Positions 16,941 to 24,915 of a stretch of 64,000 nucleotides of DNA are shown one piece after another. This DNA comes from Enhydrobacter aerosaccus (GTDB taxonomy: Bacteria; Pseudomonadota; Alphaproteobacteria; Reyranellales; Reyranellaceae): assembly GCF_900167455.1 (NCBI RefSeq), contig NZ_FUWJ01000003.1:124001-188000 (forward strand), read 5' to 3'. The stretch's first letter is position 1, and every line of letters starts with the position of its first letter. A program made the translations under genes and the position numbers. The notes beneath the pieces were generated by a model, which was not told where the DNA came from, made no database searches, and saw only the letters and a program-made list of their open reading frames with translations.

Positions 16941-17815
16941 GCTACGATCTCTACTTGAAGCCAAGATCAGGGACGATCACCGAAGGCCAGATGCTGGACT
17001 ATTTTCGTGCGCAGCCCAACTACACCATCGAGAGCGGGCAGGCGTTTTACGAGAACCAGTCCACCGGTGTGTATTTCTGGTTCGACAAGCACGAGGCCGA
17101 GCCTGACTCCCCGGATAGCAGCTATGCCGTTGCTTTTGGGGTGAACTTCTTCCGGCCCAGCTTCTTCATCTACGAGGCGGAGCTGGAAGTCGCGGCCTTC
17201 GTCCGCGAGTTCGACTGCGTGGTCCTCGACCCCCAAAGCCATGGCATGGGTGAAGGTGAGTATCGTCGTAACGAGCTGATCAGCGGCTGGAACCATGGCA
17301 ACGAGATCGCTTATCGATCGGTCCTTACCCGCCAGTCCCAATCCGGCAAAAGACCGTCGGCGTTGCCGGCCGAGCAGCTGACGAGAATCTGGAACTGGAA
17401 CTACTGTCGGCCGATTCTGCAGCATGAGCAGACGCGCGATCTTTTCGTTCCCGCCATCATCTTCATCCTGATCGATGGGCGACTCGCGACGATGGCGGTG
17501 TGGCCTGACTGCATCCCCGCGATCCTGCCGAAAGTGGACTATCTGTTGATCGAACGGGAGAAGTTTGCCCCTCGGCGGCTTTTCAGTAAGGCCATCGATA
17601 TGGTCTACCTGCCGTGGAACGAAGCGCTCCCCGACCTTGGACGGCACAGTTCCCCCCACGAGGGAGAGGCCGTGTCACTGAATTACGATGATCAACCGGC
17701 CGACGTCGTCGCCTTCGTCTCATCCCTCGTGCCGCGCAGCCATACGGTGTCCGGTGTCGCGATGGCCGAGGTTCTCGACCGCGAGCTGGTCGAGAAGGTG
17801 CTTTACACTTCTTGA
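16937..17815 (+). CDS. Unrecognised 292-residue protein coupled to the ABC operon
   Basis: Begins MSYDLYLKPRSG and has no signal peptide or membrane span, so it should be cytoplasmic. It is rich in aromatic residues and acidic patches, with the segments GVYFWFDK, AVAFGVNFFRPSFF and IIFILIDGRLATMAVWPD. The start overlaps the PotB-like stop by four bases (ATGA). Base composition looks lower in G+C than its neighbours, with less biased third positions, which hints at separate ancestry. I cannot name a function. Proteins opening with MSYDLY occur in unrelated contexts, so position does not prove a link to transport. Confidence 0.75.
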   Translation: MSYDLYLKPRSGTITEGQMLDYFRAQPNYTIESGQAFYENQSTGVYFWFDKHEAEPDSPDSSYAVAFGVNFFRPSFFIYEAELEVAAFVREFDCVVLDPQSHGMGEGEYRRNELISGWNHGNEIAYRSVLTRQSQSGKRPSALPAEQLTRIWNWNYCRPILQHEQTRDLFVPAIIFILIDGRLATMAVWPDCIPAILPKVDYLLIEREKFAPRRLFSKAIDMVYLPWNEALPDLGRHSSPHEGEAVSLNYDDQPADVVAFVSSLVPRSHTVSGVAMAEVLDRELVEKVLYTS

Positions 17816-17849
17816 CCTCGGGAGCCCGGAACAAGGCAGGATTGTCGAC

Positions 17850-18524
17850 ATGCATATCGGACTGATCGGCGGTATCGGACCGGCGGCAACGGATTTCTAC
17901 TATCGCGGCCTGATCGACCGGCATCGCGCCGCCGGCCGTCCGCTCACCCTCACGATCGTCCATGCCGATGTCGAGGAAATGGGCCGCAACCTGACCGCCA
18001 ACCAGCCCGCCCGGCAGGCCGCGATCTTCGCCGGCCTCATCGATCGTTTGAAGGCGGCCGGCGCCGATATCGCGGCAGTCACCTCGATGGGCGGACATTT
18101 CTGCATTAGGGAATTGGAGCCGATTTCGCCTCTGCCGCTCGTCAACGCCATTCCCGCCGTCGGTGCCGCGATCGCCGCCCGCAAGCTCAGGAAGATCGGC
18201 GTGCTCGGCACGCGCATGGTGATGGGCAGCAAGCTCTATGGCGGCGTACCGTTTGCCGATCTGATCGCGCCCGAGGGCGAGATGTTCGACCGCGTGGCGG
18301 ACGCCTATTCCGCGATGGCGAATATCGGCCGCGTCACCGAGCAACAGCGGCTGATCTTCCTGGAGGCCGGCCGGATGCTGTGCCGCGATCGGGGCGCCGA
18401 GGCGATCATGCTGGGCGGCACCGATCTGTTCCTGGCGTTCGCCGACCGCACGCCTGACTTTGCCGTGATCGACTGCGCCGACATTCATGTCGAGGCGATC
18501 TTCCGGACCGCCCTATCGACCTGA
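17850..18524 (+). CDS. Aspartate/glutamate racemase-fold protein lacking the two catalytic cysteines
   Basis: 224 residues. GLIGGIGPAATDFYYRGL, VHADVEEMGRN and the C-terminal ADIHVEAIF identify the Asp/Glu racemase family. The two catalytic Cys motifs of active racemases (CNT/CTNT near residue 80 and GCTE near 190) read instead TSMGGHF and GGTDLF, so both nucleophilic cysteines are replaced; one Cys remains five residues after the first site (HFCIRE). Racemisation by the usual two-base mechanism is therefore unlikely. It may be an isomerase, lyase or binding protein of the same fold. It sits 34 bases after the unrecognised gene and 144 before the TRAP genes. Confidence 0.85.
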   Translation: MHIGLIGGIGPAATDFYYRGLIDRHRAAGRPLTLTIVHADVEEMGRNLTANQPARQAAIFAGLIDRLKAAGADIAAVTSMGGHFCIRELEPISPLPLVNAIPAVGAAIAARKLRKIGVLGTRMVMGSKLYGGVPFADLIAPEGEMFDRVADAYSAMANIGRVTEQQRLIFLEAGRMLCRDRGAEAIMLGGTDLFLAFADRTPDFAVIDCADIHVEAIFRTALST

Positions 18525-18668
18525 TCCGCGCGTGAAATAGCGCCAAGCGGCTCGCTGCGACATTTGGCCTTTAACGCCAGACGCTACCGCTTCTAAACTG
18601 CTCCTTGCGGACCGGCGACGCACGTCGCCCAAGAACCATAAGGCAAGGTCCAATTGGAGGAACGTCTG

Positions 18669-19685
18669 ATGTCTCTGCGCCTTTCGCGCCGCGCCGTATT
18701 CGGCGCTGCCGCCGCCACGCTCGTTTCGCCGGCCATCCTGCGCGCCGCCGAGCCGCTCAAGATCCGCTGCTCGCTCGACACGGCCCCCAGCCATCCGCGC
18801 AATCAGACGATCGTCGACTATTTCGAGAAACTGGCCAAGGCCTCCAATGGCGGCATCGTCGGCGAGGTGTTCCATTCCGGCCAGTTGTTCGCCGACCTCA
18901 ACGTCTCCAAGGCCCTGTTGCAGGGTCAGGTCGAGATGGCCGCGCCCGGCGCCTGGACGCTGACCGGCCTCGTGCCCGACTGCGACATGGTGCAGTTGCC
19001 TTATTTCTACGGCCAATCGTCGGAGACCACGCACAAGGCGACCGATGGCAAGCCAGGCCAGTACGTGAACCAGCAGCTCATGGGCAAGCTGCATACCCAG
19101 GTACTGGGGCCGTGGATCGATCTCGGCTATCAGAACTGGTACAGCACCAAGACGGCGCTCAATCACCTGTCTGATCTCAAGGGCCTCAAGATCCGCAGCC
19201 CCGGTGGCGCGGGCATCTCCTGGCGCATCAAGTTCGTGGGCGGCATCGCCAACACCACCGCCTGGCCGAACGTGCCGCTGGCGCTGAGCCAAGGCACTTT
19301 CGACGCCCTGGTCAGCACCGACGAAAGCTGCAATTCGGCCAAGCTGTGGGAAGCGGGCGTGAAGTACTCCTATGCCGACCATCAGTTCATGGGCCAGTAC
19401 ATCCCGATGATCGGCAACGCCACCTGGGCCAAGCTCGGCGCCGACAATCAGAAGATGATGACCGACCTCTGGGCCCAGAATATCGGCGGCTACCGCAGCA
19501 ACGCGGCGGCTTCCCAGGCCAACGGCCGCAAGGTCATGGAGTCCAATGGCGTGAAATTCACCGACCCCTCCGCCGACGAACTCGCGGCAGCCCGCAAGGC
19601 CATGCTCGGCGACGTCGACGCCCTGATCAAGGATGCCAAGCTCTCGCCCGAGATCGTGAAGCTGGTCAAGGAAGCGATCGGCTAG
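18669..19685 (+). CDS. dctP: TRAP transporter substrate-binding protein (DctP family)
   Basis: 338 residues from ATG 18669, with GGAGG upstream. The N-terminus LRLSRRAVFGAAAATLVSPAI (in part) is a Tat-type signal. The body has the DctP signatures QLFADLNVSKALLQGQVEMA (in part), the LSDLKGLKIRSPGG segment carrying the conserved Arg that binds the carboxylate, and the ALSQGTFDALVST segment. It captures an organic acid in the periplasm for the DctQM permease encoded just downstream. Confidence 0.92.
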   Translation: MSLRLSRRAVFGAAAATLVSPAILRAAEPLKIRCSLDTAPSHPRNQTIVDYFEKLAKASNGGIVGEVFHSGQLFADLNVSKALLQGQVEMAAPGAWTLTGLVPDCDMVQLPYFYGQSSETTHKATDGKPGQYVNQQLMGKLHTQVLGPWIDLGYQNWYSTKTALNHLSDLKGLKIRSPGGAGISWRIKFVGGIANTTAWPNVPLALSQGTFDALVSTDESCNSAKLWEAGVKYSYADHQFMGQYIPMIGNATWAKLGADNQKMMTDLWAQNIGGYRSNAAASQANGRKVMESNGVKFTDPSADELAAARKAMLGDVDALIKDAKLSPEIVKLVKEAIG

Positions 19686-19707
19686 GGTTGGCACGGCTAG
19701 GTCCAGA

Positions 19708-20271
19708 GTGAACCGCACGGACAATTTCTGGGATCGCATCGAGCGGACCCTGGTGGGGCTGCTCGGCGCCATTGCCATGATCGTGGGCATCGTCCAGGTC
19801 GCGGGGCGATACTTCTTTCCGGCCTATGCCATCAGCTGGGCCGAAGAGGTGATCGTCTATCTCGTGGTCTGGGGCGTGATGATCATCTCGAGCCAGCTGG
19901 TGCGGACCGATGGCCATGTGCGGCCCGACCTGGTGCTGCGCCTCGTCGGCCCGACGGGTCAGCGCTGGCTGGAGAGCTTCAACTGTATCGTGGCGCTGGT
20001 CTTCTGCATCGGCATGGTGTGGTACGGCTTCAACATCACCGAGTCGTCTTGGATGCTGGACGAGCACAGCTCGACCGACTTCGCCTTCCCGATGTGGATC
20101 TACTACGCGTCGCTGCCGGTGGGCGGTCTACTGATGACGGTCCGTTACGCCATTCGCCTCTACCGGTATCTCTTCCGCTTCGATCCCGCGACCATGACGG
20201 TTGGCCATACGGCGGAGCATGACCTGATGGCACCGGCCGGCGGCGACGCCAAGTCGGCAACGACGGACTGA
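19708..20271 (+). CDS. dctQ: TRAP transporter small permease (DctQ family)
   Basis: 187 residues, starting at GTG 19708. Four membrane spans and the conserved segment WAEEVIVYLVVWGVMI are typical of DctQ. The C-terminal 35 residues are hydrophilic and cytoplasmic. It links the binding protein to the large permease, whose start is seven bases downstream. Confidence 0.9.
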   Translation: MNRTDNFWDRIERTLVGLLGAIAMIVGIVQVAGRYFFPAYAISWAEEVIVYLVVWGVMIISSQLVRTDGHVRPDLVLRLVGPTGQRWLESFNCIVALVFCIGMVWYGFNITESSWMLDEHSSTDFAFPMWIYYASLPVGGLLMTVRYAIRLYRYLFRFDPATMTVGHTAEHDLMAPAGGDAKSATTD

Positions 20272-20277
20272 TCGCCG

Positions 20278-21558
20278 ATGTGGGTCACCCTCTTCTTCGT
20301 GATGTTCTTCGGCCTGCTCGCCTCGGGCATGCCGATCTTCCTCGTGCTCGGCGCCTGCGCCGCGGTCCTCTACATTTTCTCCGACCAGCCGCTGATCGGG
20401 GCCGCGCAGGTCGTGATCGATTCGCTCAACTCCTCGACCCTGATGTCGCTGCCGCTGTTCGTGATGGCAGCGGCCTTCATGCGGCAGGGTGGCGTCGCCA
20501 AGGCGCTGGTCGATCTCTGCACCGCCTGGATCGGCGGCGTGCGCGGCTCGCTGGGACTGGTGACCGTGGTCTCCTGCACCCTGTTCGCCGCGATCTGCGG
20601 CTCCTCGGTGGCGACCGCGCTTGCCATGGGCACGATCCTGCTGCCGGCCATGCTGGAAAAAGGCTATCCGCGCTCCTTCGCGCTCGGTGTCATCGGCGCC
20701 TCGGGCACGATCGGCATCGTCATCCCGCCCAGCCTGGCCCTGATCCTGTACGGCATCGTCGCCGAGCAATCGGTCCCCCGTTTGTTCCTGGCGGGCATCC
20801 TGCCGGGCCTGCTGCAGGCCGCCGCCTTCTTCGGCTGGGTCTGGTACACCGCGCGCCGCAACAACTTCCCCGTCGAGCCGGCTCTGCCGATGGCGGAGCG
20901 GCTCAAGGTCACCTGGCGGGCGATCCCGGCCCTGCTGGTGCCGATCATCGTCCTGGTCGGCATCTATGGCGGCATCGTCACCGTCACCGAGGCAGCCGCC
21001 ATCGCTGCCGCCGCCTCGATGGCCATCAGCCTCGGCTTCTATCGCGGGTTCCACTGGACGCAGTCGCTGTCGGTGATCGCCGACGCCATCAAAAGCGCGG
21101 GCACGATCATGCTGATCGTCGCCACCGCCATCGCCTTCGGCCACTGGATGACCGATTCCGGCGTGCCGGCGCAGCTCGTGAAATGGGTGCTCGACCACCA
21201 TTTCTCGACCTGGGAGTTCCTGCTCGCCATCAACGTCCTGCTGCTGATCCTCGGCTGCTTCCTCGAAGTGGTGGCGACCTTGCTGCTGGTGCTGCCGATC
21301 CTGGCGCCGGCGCTGGTCCCGCTTGGCGTCGACCCGGTACATTTCTCCATCATCTTCACGCACAACATGGAGATCGCCCTGGTGCATCCGCCGGTCGGGC
21401 TCAACCTCTATGTGCTGGCCACCATCTCGACCGCGCCGATCGGCGAGGTCATTCGCGGCATCCTGCCGTTCCTGGTCCTGCTGCTGATCGTCCTGATGAT
21501 CATCACCTACTGGCCGCCATTGACCATGTGGCTACCGCAGCTCGTCTACGGACATTAG
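20278..21558 (+). CDS. dctM: TRAP transporter large permease (DctM family)
   Basis: 426 residues with about twelve hydrophobic spans. FGLLASGMPIFLVLG at the start, the SGSS-like segment AAICGSSVATALAMG, GTIGIVIPPSLALILYG and HPPVGLNLYV near the end are family signatures. Full length. It is the sodium-driven translocating subunit; TRAP systems carry C4-dicarboxylates, keto acids, amino acids or other acids, and the substrate cannot be told here. Confidence 0.93.
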   Translation: MWVTLFFVMFFGLLASGMPIFLVLGACAAVLYIFSDQPLIGAAQVVIDSLNSSTLMSLPLFVMAAAFMRQGGVAKALVDLCTAWIGGVRGSLGLVTVVSCTLFAAICGSSVATALAMGTILLPAMLEKGYPRSFALGVIGASGTIGIVIPPSLALILYGIVAEQSVPRLFLAGILPGLLQAAAFFGWVWYTARRNNFPVEPALPMAERLKVTWRAIPALLVPIIVLVGIYGGIVTVTEAAAIAAAASMAISLGFYRGFHWTQSLSVIADAIKSAGTIMLIVATAIAFGHWMTDSGVPAQLVKWVLDHHFSTWEFLLAINVLLLILGCFLEVVATLLLVLPILAPALVPLGVDPVHFSIIFTHNMEIALVHPPVGLNLYVLATISTAPIGEVIRGILPFLVLLLIVLMIITYWPPLTMWLPQLVYGH

Positions 21559-21693
21559 GTCGACACCGCGTATACGGATCAAGTTTAGCGGTGGCGAGAC
21601 ACGCACCGCCGATGACTGCCTGACGCGTCGATGCGTGTGAGCATGCATGCCAAAAAGGCGATGACCGCTAGGTCCAGGCAGAACGAGGATGCA

Positions 21694-21918
21694 ATGGAAC
21701 GCGAAGTAGCAGAGAAGATCATGGTGGCAATGAAGCAAGTGGAGCTTGCTCTGGGCGAGCTGCACATTGCGGTGGATGTCGTCGAAAGCGAGTCCGAACG
21801 CAAACAGATGATCCGCCTTCTTGGCGATATCATTCACAACCTGCATGTGCAGGTCACTCTTCCGGTTGCTCGACGATATCCCGATCTGCATCCCGACGGT
21901 TACAGTCGAACATACTGA
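21694..21918 (+). CDS. Small conserved-looking helical protein
   Basis: 74 residues from ATG 21694, preceded by GAGGA six bases upstream; an in-frame ATG at 21631 would add 21 poorly behaved residues. The sequence is strongly helical (MEREVAEKIMVAMKQVELAL) with a Pro-rich tail ending RRYPDLHPDG. No signal peptide or span. The composition, amphipathic helices and ribosome site suggest a real gene of unknown function. It lies between dctM and the convergent DUF2807 gene. Confidence 0.6.
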   Translation: MEREVAEKIMVAMKQVELALGELHIAVDVVESESERKQMIRLLGDIIHNLHVQVTLPVARRYPDLHPDGYSRTY

Positions 21919-21951
21919 ATCGGCAGCACTCCAACGTCGAAGCTGTCTCTC

Positions 21952-22686
21952 CTACTTGCCCACCGGCCCGGCAGGCACCTGGCTCAATCGGCCGGAGCCG
22001 GAGATGTGGGTGGTCAGATGGACAGGCCGGCTCAGGAGCTTGAGATTGCCCGAACCCGAGATCGACACGTCGGCCTCGTCCTGAGGTGCTGCCTCCACGC
22101 TGCCGCTGCCGGCGATCTTCACGGTCAGCGCCTTCACCGCGAGGTCGGCGAGCCGGGCGTCGCCGGAGCCCGCGACAGCAACCGACAGCCGGTCGACGCT
22201 GCCCTGGGCGCGCACGCTGCCGTTGCCACTGATCCGCAGCGCCATCTCCGGCTGGGAGAGGTTTTCCATCGTCAGCCGTCCAGAGCCGGAAAGGCCGATG
22301 CGATGGAAGGCCTTGCCCGGGAGAACGACCTCGAGTTCGCGGGACGCGCCGCGACCGTGGCAATCGAGAACGAGATGATCACCATGCACGGCGACATGGG
22401 CAACGATGTCCGGTGCGCCGCGCACGACGATCTCGTTGCCCTCGCCTGCGCGCAGCCGGACGCTGGCTGGCACGGCGATATCGATCGCGTCCTCGCCATT
22501 CCAGGCGAGCCGTCGTTCCGATGCGCCGTCGCGCCTAGCCTTGCCATCGTCGCAAGCCCAGTCGCGGCGATGCAGATGATCCCACAACCCGTCGACGTCG
22601 CGTCCGCCCAGCGTATAGGCGATGGCGAGCGAGACGATGCCGACACCGAGCCCGATGGCCGCAACGGCGCGAAGCCCCCTGATCAT
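21952..22686 (-). CDS. DUF2807 (GIN-type adhesin-like) exported protein
   Basis: 244 residues from ATG 22686 (GGAGG seven bases upstream; the ATG at 22690-22692 touches the GGAGG and is unlikely). A hydrophobic N-terminal segment (GLGVGIVSLAIAYTLG) serves as signal or anchor. The body carries the repeating beta-helix pattern 'SGSGxL' (IGLSGSGRLTME, RISGNGSVRAQG, VAGSGDARL, IAGSGSVEA, ISGSGNLKL, ISGSGRLSQV) typical of DUF2807. It is the last gene of a PadR-DUF1700-DUF2807 operon, a common arrangement for envelope-stress-type modules. Confidence 0.88.
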   Translation of the reverse strand: MIRGLRAVAAIGLGVGIVSLAIAYTLGGRDVDGLWDHLHRRDWACDDGKARRDGASERRLAWNGEDAIDIAVPASVRLRAGEGNEIVVRGAPDIVAHVAVHGDHLVLDCHGRGASRELEVVLPGKAFHRIGLSGSGRLTMENLSQPEMALRISGNGSVRAQGSVDRLSVAVAGSGDARLADLAVKALTVKIAGSGSVEAAPQDEADVSISGSGNLKLLSRPVHLTTHISGSGRLSQVPAGPVGK

Positions 22687-22696
22687 GGTCATCCTC

Positions 22697-23269
22697 CTAA
22701 GCCGCCGCCTGCCCGGCCTGGCCCAGCAGCGCGTAGTGCAGCCGCGCGAACTTCCCGAGCAGTCTCACGACATAATCGACCAGCAGCAGCAGGAGAGCGC
22801 CGCCGCCAACACCCACGCCCAGCAGACCGATGCCGGCGAAGAGGCGCGCCAGATAATGCAGGGTGAGACCGTGATCGAGGCGGAACAGCTCGAGCACCAG
22901 CACGAAGCCCGCGACGCAAAGTCCGAGCAGCACGAACCCGGCCAGCAAGACGAAGAACGCAAGCCCGGCGAGCACCGGCAACAGGAAGACGAAGTCGACC
23001 GCGACCAGTGCCAGGAAGCCGAACAAGACGGCAAAGAAGTTGGCCGGCGTCGGCGCTTCTTCCCAGCGACGAAAGCCCGCCTCCGCCCGCAGCTCGCGGG
23101 CCAGCCGTGCCGGATCGCCCAGGGCCTCGGCGATCTCGGCCTCGCTGCGGCCGGCCGCCATGCCGTCGTCGAAGTGCGTGGCATAGTCGCCGACAAGGTC
23201 GTCGATTTCCGCCGGCGGCAGGCCGGCGAGGCGGCGGCGCAGTGTGTCGAGAAACTCGGCCTTGGTCAT
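22697..23269 (-). CDS. DUF1700 membrane protein
   Basis: 190 residues from ATG 23269, with GGAG seven bases upstream, overlapping the PadR stop by four bases. The N-terminal part MTKAEFLDTLRRRLAGLP, then DLVGDYATHFDDGMAAGRSEAEIAEALGDP (in part) is the DUF1700 signature: a short cytosolic helical domain that resembles HTH-type dimer regions. Four hydrophobic spans follow. Members pair with PadR regulators and DUF2807/DUF4097 proteins. Exact role unknown. Confidence 0.9.
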   Translation of the reverse strand: MTKAEFLDTLRRRLAGLPPAEIDDLVGDYATHFDDGMAAGRSEAEIAEALGDPARLARELRAEAGFRRWEEAPTPANFFAVLFGFLALVAVDFVFLLPVLAGLAFFVLLAGFVLLGLCVAGFVLVLELFRLDHGLTLHYLARLFAGIGLLGVGVGGGALLLLLVDYVVRLLGKFARLHYALLGQAGQAAA

Positions 23270-23628
23270 TTGTCCGCTCCCTGGGATCGCGTTGCCGAGG
23301 AAGACCGCGCGTCCGACAGCACGTCGGCCACCGCGGCGGCGAAGGCATTCCATTCCGCCTTCTGGGCGGCGAGCGCGGCATGGCCCGCCTTGGTGAGCTG
23401 GTAATATTTGCGCGGCGGGCCGCTGCTCGATTCCTTGAGGTAGGTCTTCACCAGGCCATCAGCCTGCATGCGCCGCATCAAGGGATAGATCGTGCCCTCG
23501 CCCATGCCGATGTCCTCGGCCAGTCGGGCAGCGATGTCGTAGGCATATCCGTCGCTGCGCGCGAGCAGGGCCAGCACACACATGTCGAGCACACCTTTGC
23601 GAAGCTGAACGAGCAGCGAATCGGACAC
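23266..23628 (-). CDS. PadR family transcriptional regulator
   Basis: About 120 residues. A winged-helix PadR domain is clear: LVQLRKGVLDMCVLALL, DGYAYDIAARL, GMGEGTIYPLMRRMQADGLV, and the wing PRKYYQLTKAGHAAL. The start is taken as the GTG at 23628; a GTG at 23640 is also in frame but lies directly against its only AGAGG. Such regulators usually repress their own operon. The inverted repeat at 23662-23680, directly upstream, is the best operator candidate. A serine hydrolase gene diverges from the same region. Confidence 0.9.
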   Translation of the reverse strand: MSDSLLVQLRKGVLDMCVLALLARSDGYAYDIAARLAEDIGMGEGTIYPLMRRMQADGLVKTYLKESSSGPPRKYYQLTKAGHAALAAQKAEWNAFAAAVADVLSDARSSSATRSQGADK

Positions 23629-23661
23629 GGGCTTCAGCACCCTCTATCACGTATGACACAG

Positions 23662-23680
23662 TACCTTGCAAAACAAGGTA
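23662..23680. promoter_or_regulatory. Probable PadR operator (TACCTTG-N5-CAAGGTA)
   Basis: A perfect 7-bp inverted repeat with a five-base A-rich spacer lies 34 bases upstream of the PadR start and 40 bases upstream of the divergent serine hydrolase. PadR proteins bind short inverted repeats overlapping their own promoters. Its position would allow control of both directions. Confidence 0.6.
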
Positions 23681-23719
23681 GTGGATGCCATGTCGTCTGT
23701 CCAGAGGAGAACAGCGCCC

Positions 23720-24853
23720 ATGACCGACCAAGTCCGCCGCCACCCGCTCGACCGTTCCATCGCCCGCCGCAGCTTGATGCTGGGCGGTGCGGCCATTCTG
23801 CTCGCTGGGCGAGGCCGAGCTGCGTTCGCCACGCCGGCAGCGGCCGATTTCGATCGTCGCCTCGCATTCGTGACCGAGCAGGAAAAGCTCAGCGGCTTGC
23901 ACGCCCTGCTGGTCTCCCAGCACGGCAGCGTCATCTTCGAGCACTACCAACCGGGCGAGGACAAAAGCCGATCGCGCGGACCGCTCGGCCGGGTCGTGTT
24001 CGGCCCCGACGTGCCGCACGACTTGTACTCCGTGTCCAAGGGCGTGGTGGCGCTGCTCTACGGCATTGCCCTCGCCGAGGGAAAAGTCCCGCCGCCCGAG
24101 GCCGGGCTCTATGCGCAGTTCCCCGAATATGCCGACCTCGCGCTCCAGCCTGGCCGGGAAAAGCTCACCATCGCCCACGTTCTCAGCATGACCATGGGAC
24201 TCGCATGGGACGAGCTCTCGATCCCCTATGGCCATCCGCAGAACAGCGAGGATGCGATGGACGCCGCGCCGGACCGCTATCGCTACATCCTGTCGCTACC
24301 GATCGTGTACGCGCCCGGCTCGCAATGGACCTATTGCGGCGGCGCCACGGCGCTGCTTGCCCATCTGATCGTGCGCGCAACAGGACAACCGTTGCTCGAC
24401 TATGCGCGCCGCGTCCTGTTCGAGCCCATGGGCTTCGGCGCATCGGCCTGGGCGACGGACAGCAGGGGCGAACCCTATGCCGCCTCCGGCCTTCGCCTCC
24501 TGCCGCGCGACATGCTGAAGATCGGCCAGCTCGTTCTTTCGGGCGGCGAATGGCAAGGCCGCCAGCTCGTACCCGCGGGCTGGGTGAAGACGATCACGAC
24601 GCCGGTCGTCCGGATCGATGCCCGCCGGGACTATGGTTATCACTGGTATGTGGGCCAGGTGACGGCGGCCGGGCAATCGCTGCTGCATCGCTGGGTCGGC
24701 GGCATCGGATGGGGCGGCCAGTTCCTTTTCGTGCTGCCTGATCTGGACTTGGTGGTGGCGATGAATTGCGGCAACTACGGCATGACCGGTCGGGAACAGG
24801 GCCGTGTCGCCTTCACGATCCTCATGGCGGTGGTGCTGCCGCTTCTGTCATGA
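23720..24853 (+). CDS. Serine hydrolase, beta-lactamase/esterase family (class C-like)
   Basis: 377 residues from ATG 23720, with AGAGGAG upstream; in-frame ATG 23690 is possible. The N-terminus with RRSLMLGGAAILLAG looks like a Tat signal. The catalytic SxxK is SVSK in HDLYSVSKGVVALL. The Tyr motif is YCGG rather than the usual YxN, and HRWVGGIGWGG replaces KTG. This is the pattern of 6-aminohexanoate-oligomer-hydrolase/EstB-type enzymes rather than a true beta-lactamase. It diverges from the padR operon over a shared operator. Confidence 0.85.
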   Translation: MTDQVRRHPLDRSIARRSLMLGGAAILLAGRGRAAFATPAAADFDRRLAFVTEQEKLSGLHALLVSQHGSVIFEHYQPGEDKSRSRGPLGRVVFGPDVPHDLYSVSKGVVALLYGIALAEGKVPPPEAGLYAQFPEYADLALQPGREKLTIAHVLSMTMGLAWDELSIPYGHPQNSEDAMDAAPDRYRYILSLPIVYAPGSQWTYCGGATALLAHLIVRATGQPLLDYARRVLFEPMGFGASAWATDSRGEPYAASGLRLLPRDMLKIGQLVLSGGEWQGRQLVPAGWVKTITTPVVRIDARRDYGYHWYVGQVTAAGQSLLHRWVGGIGWGGQFLFVLPDLDLVVAMNCGNYGMTGREQGRVAFTILMAVVLPLLS

Positions 24854-24915
24854 AGGAAGGGGCCGACGTCAAACGTGGCACGCCCCTTGCGCCGGGTGAG
24901 GGAGAGGAGACCGAG

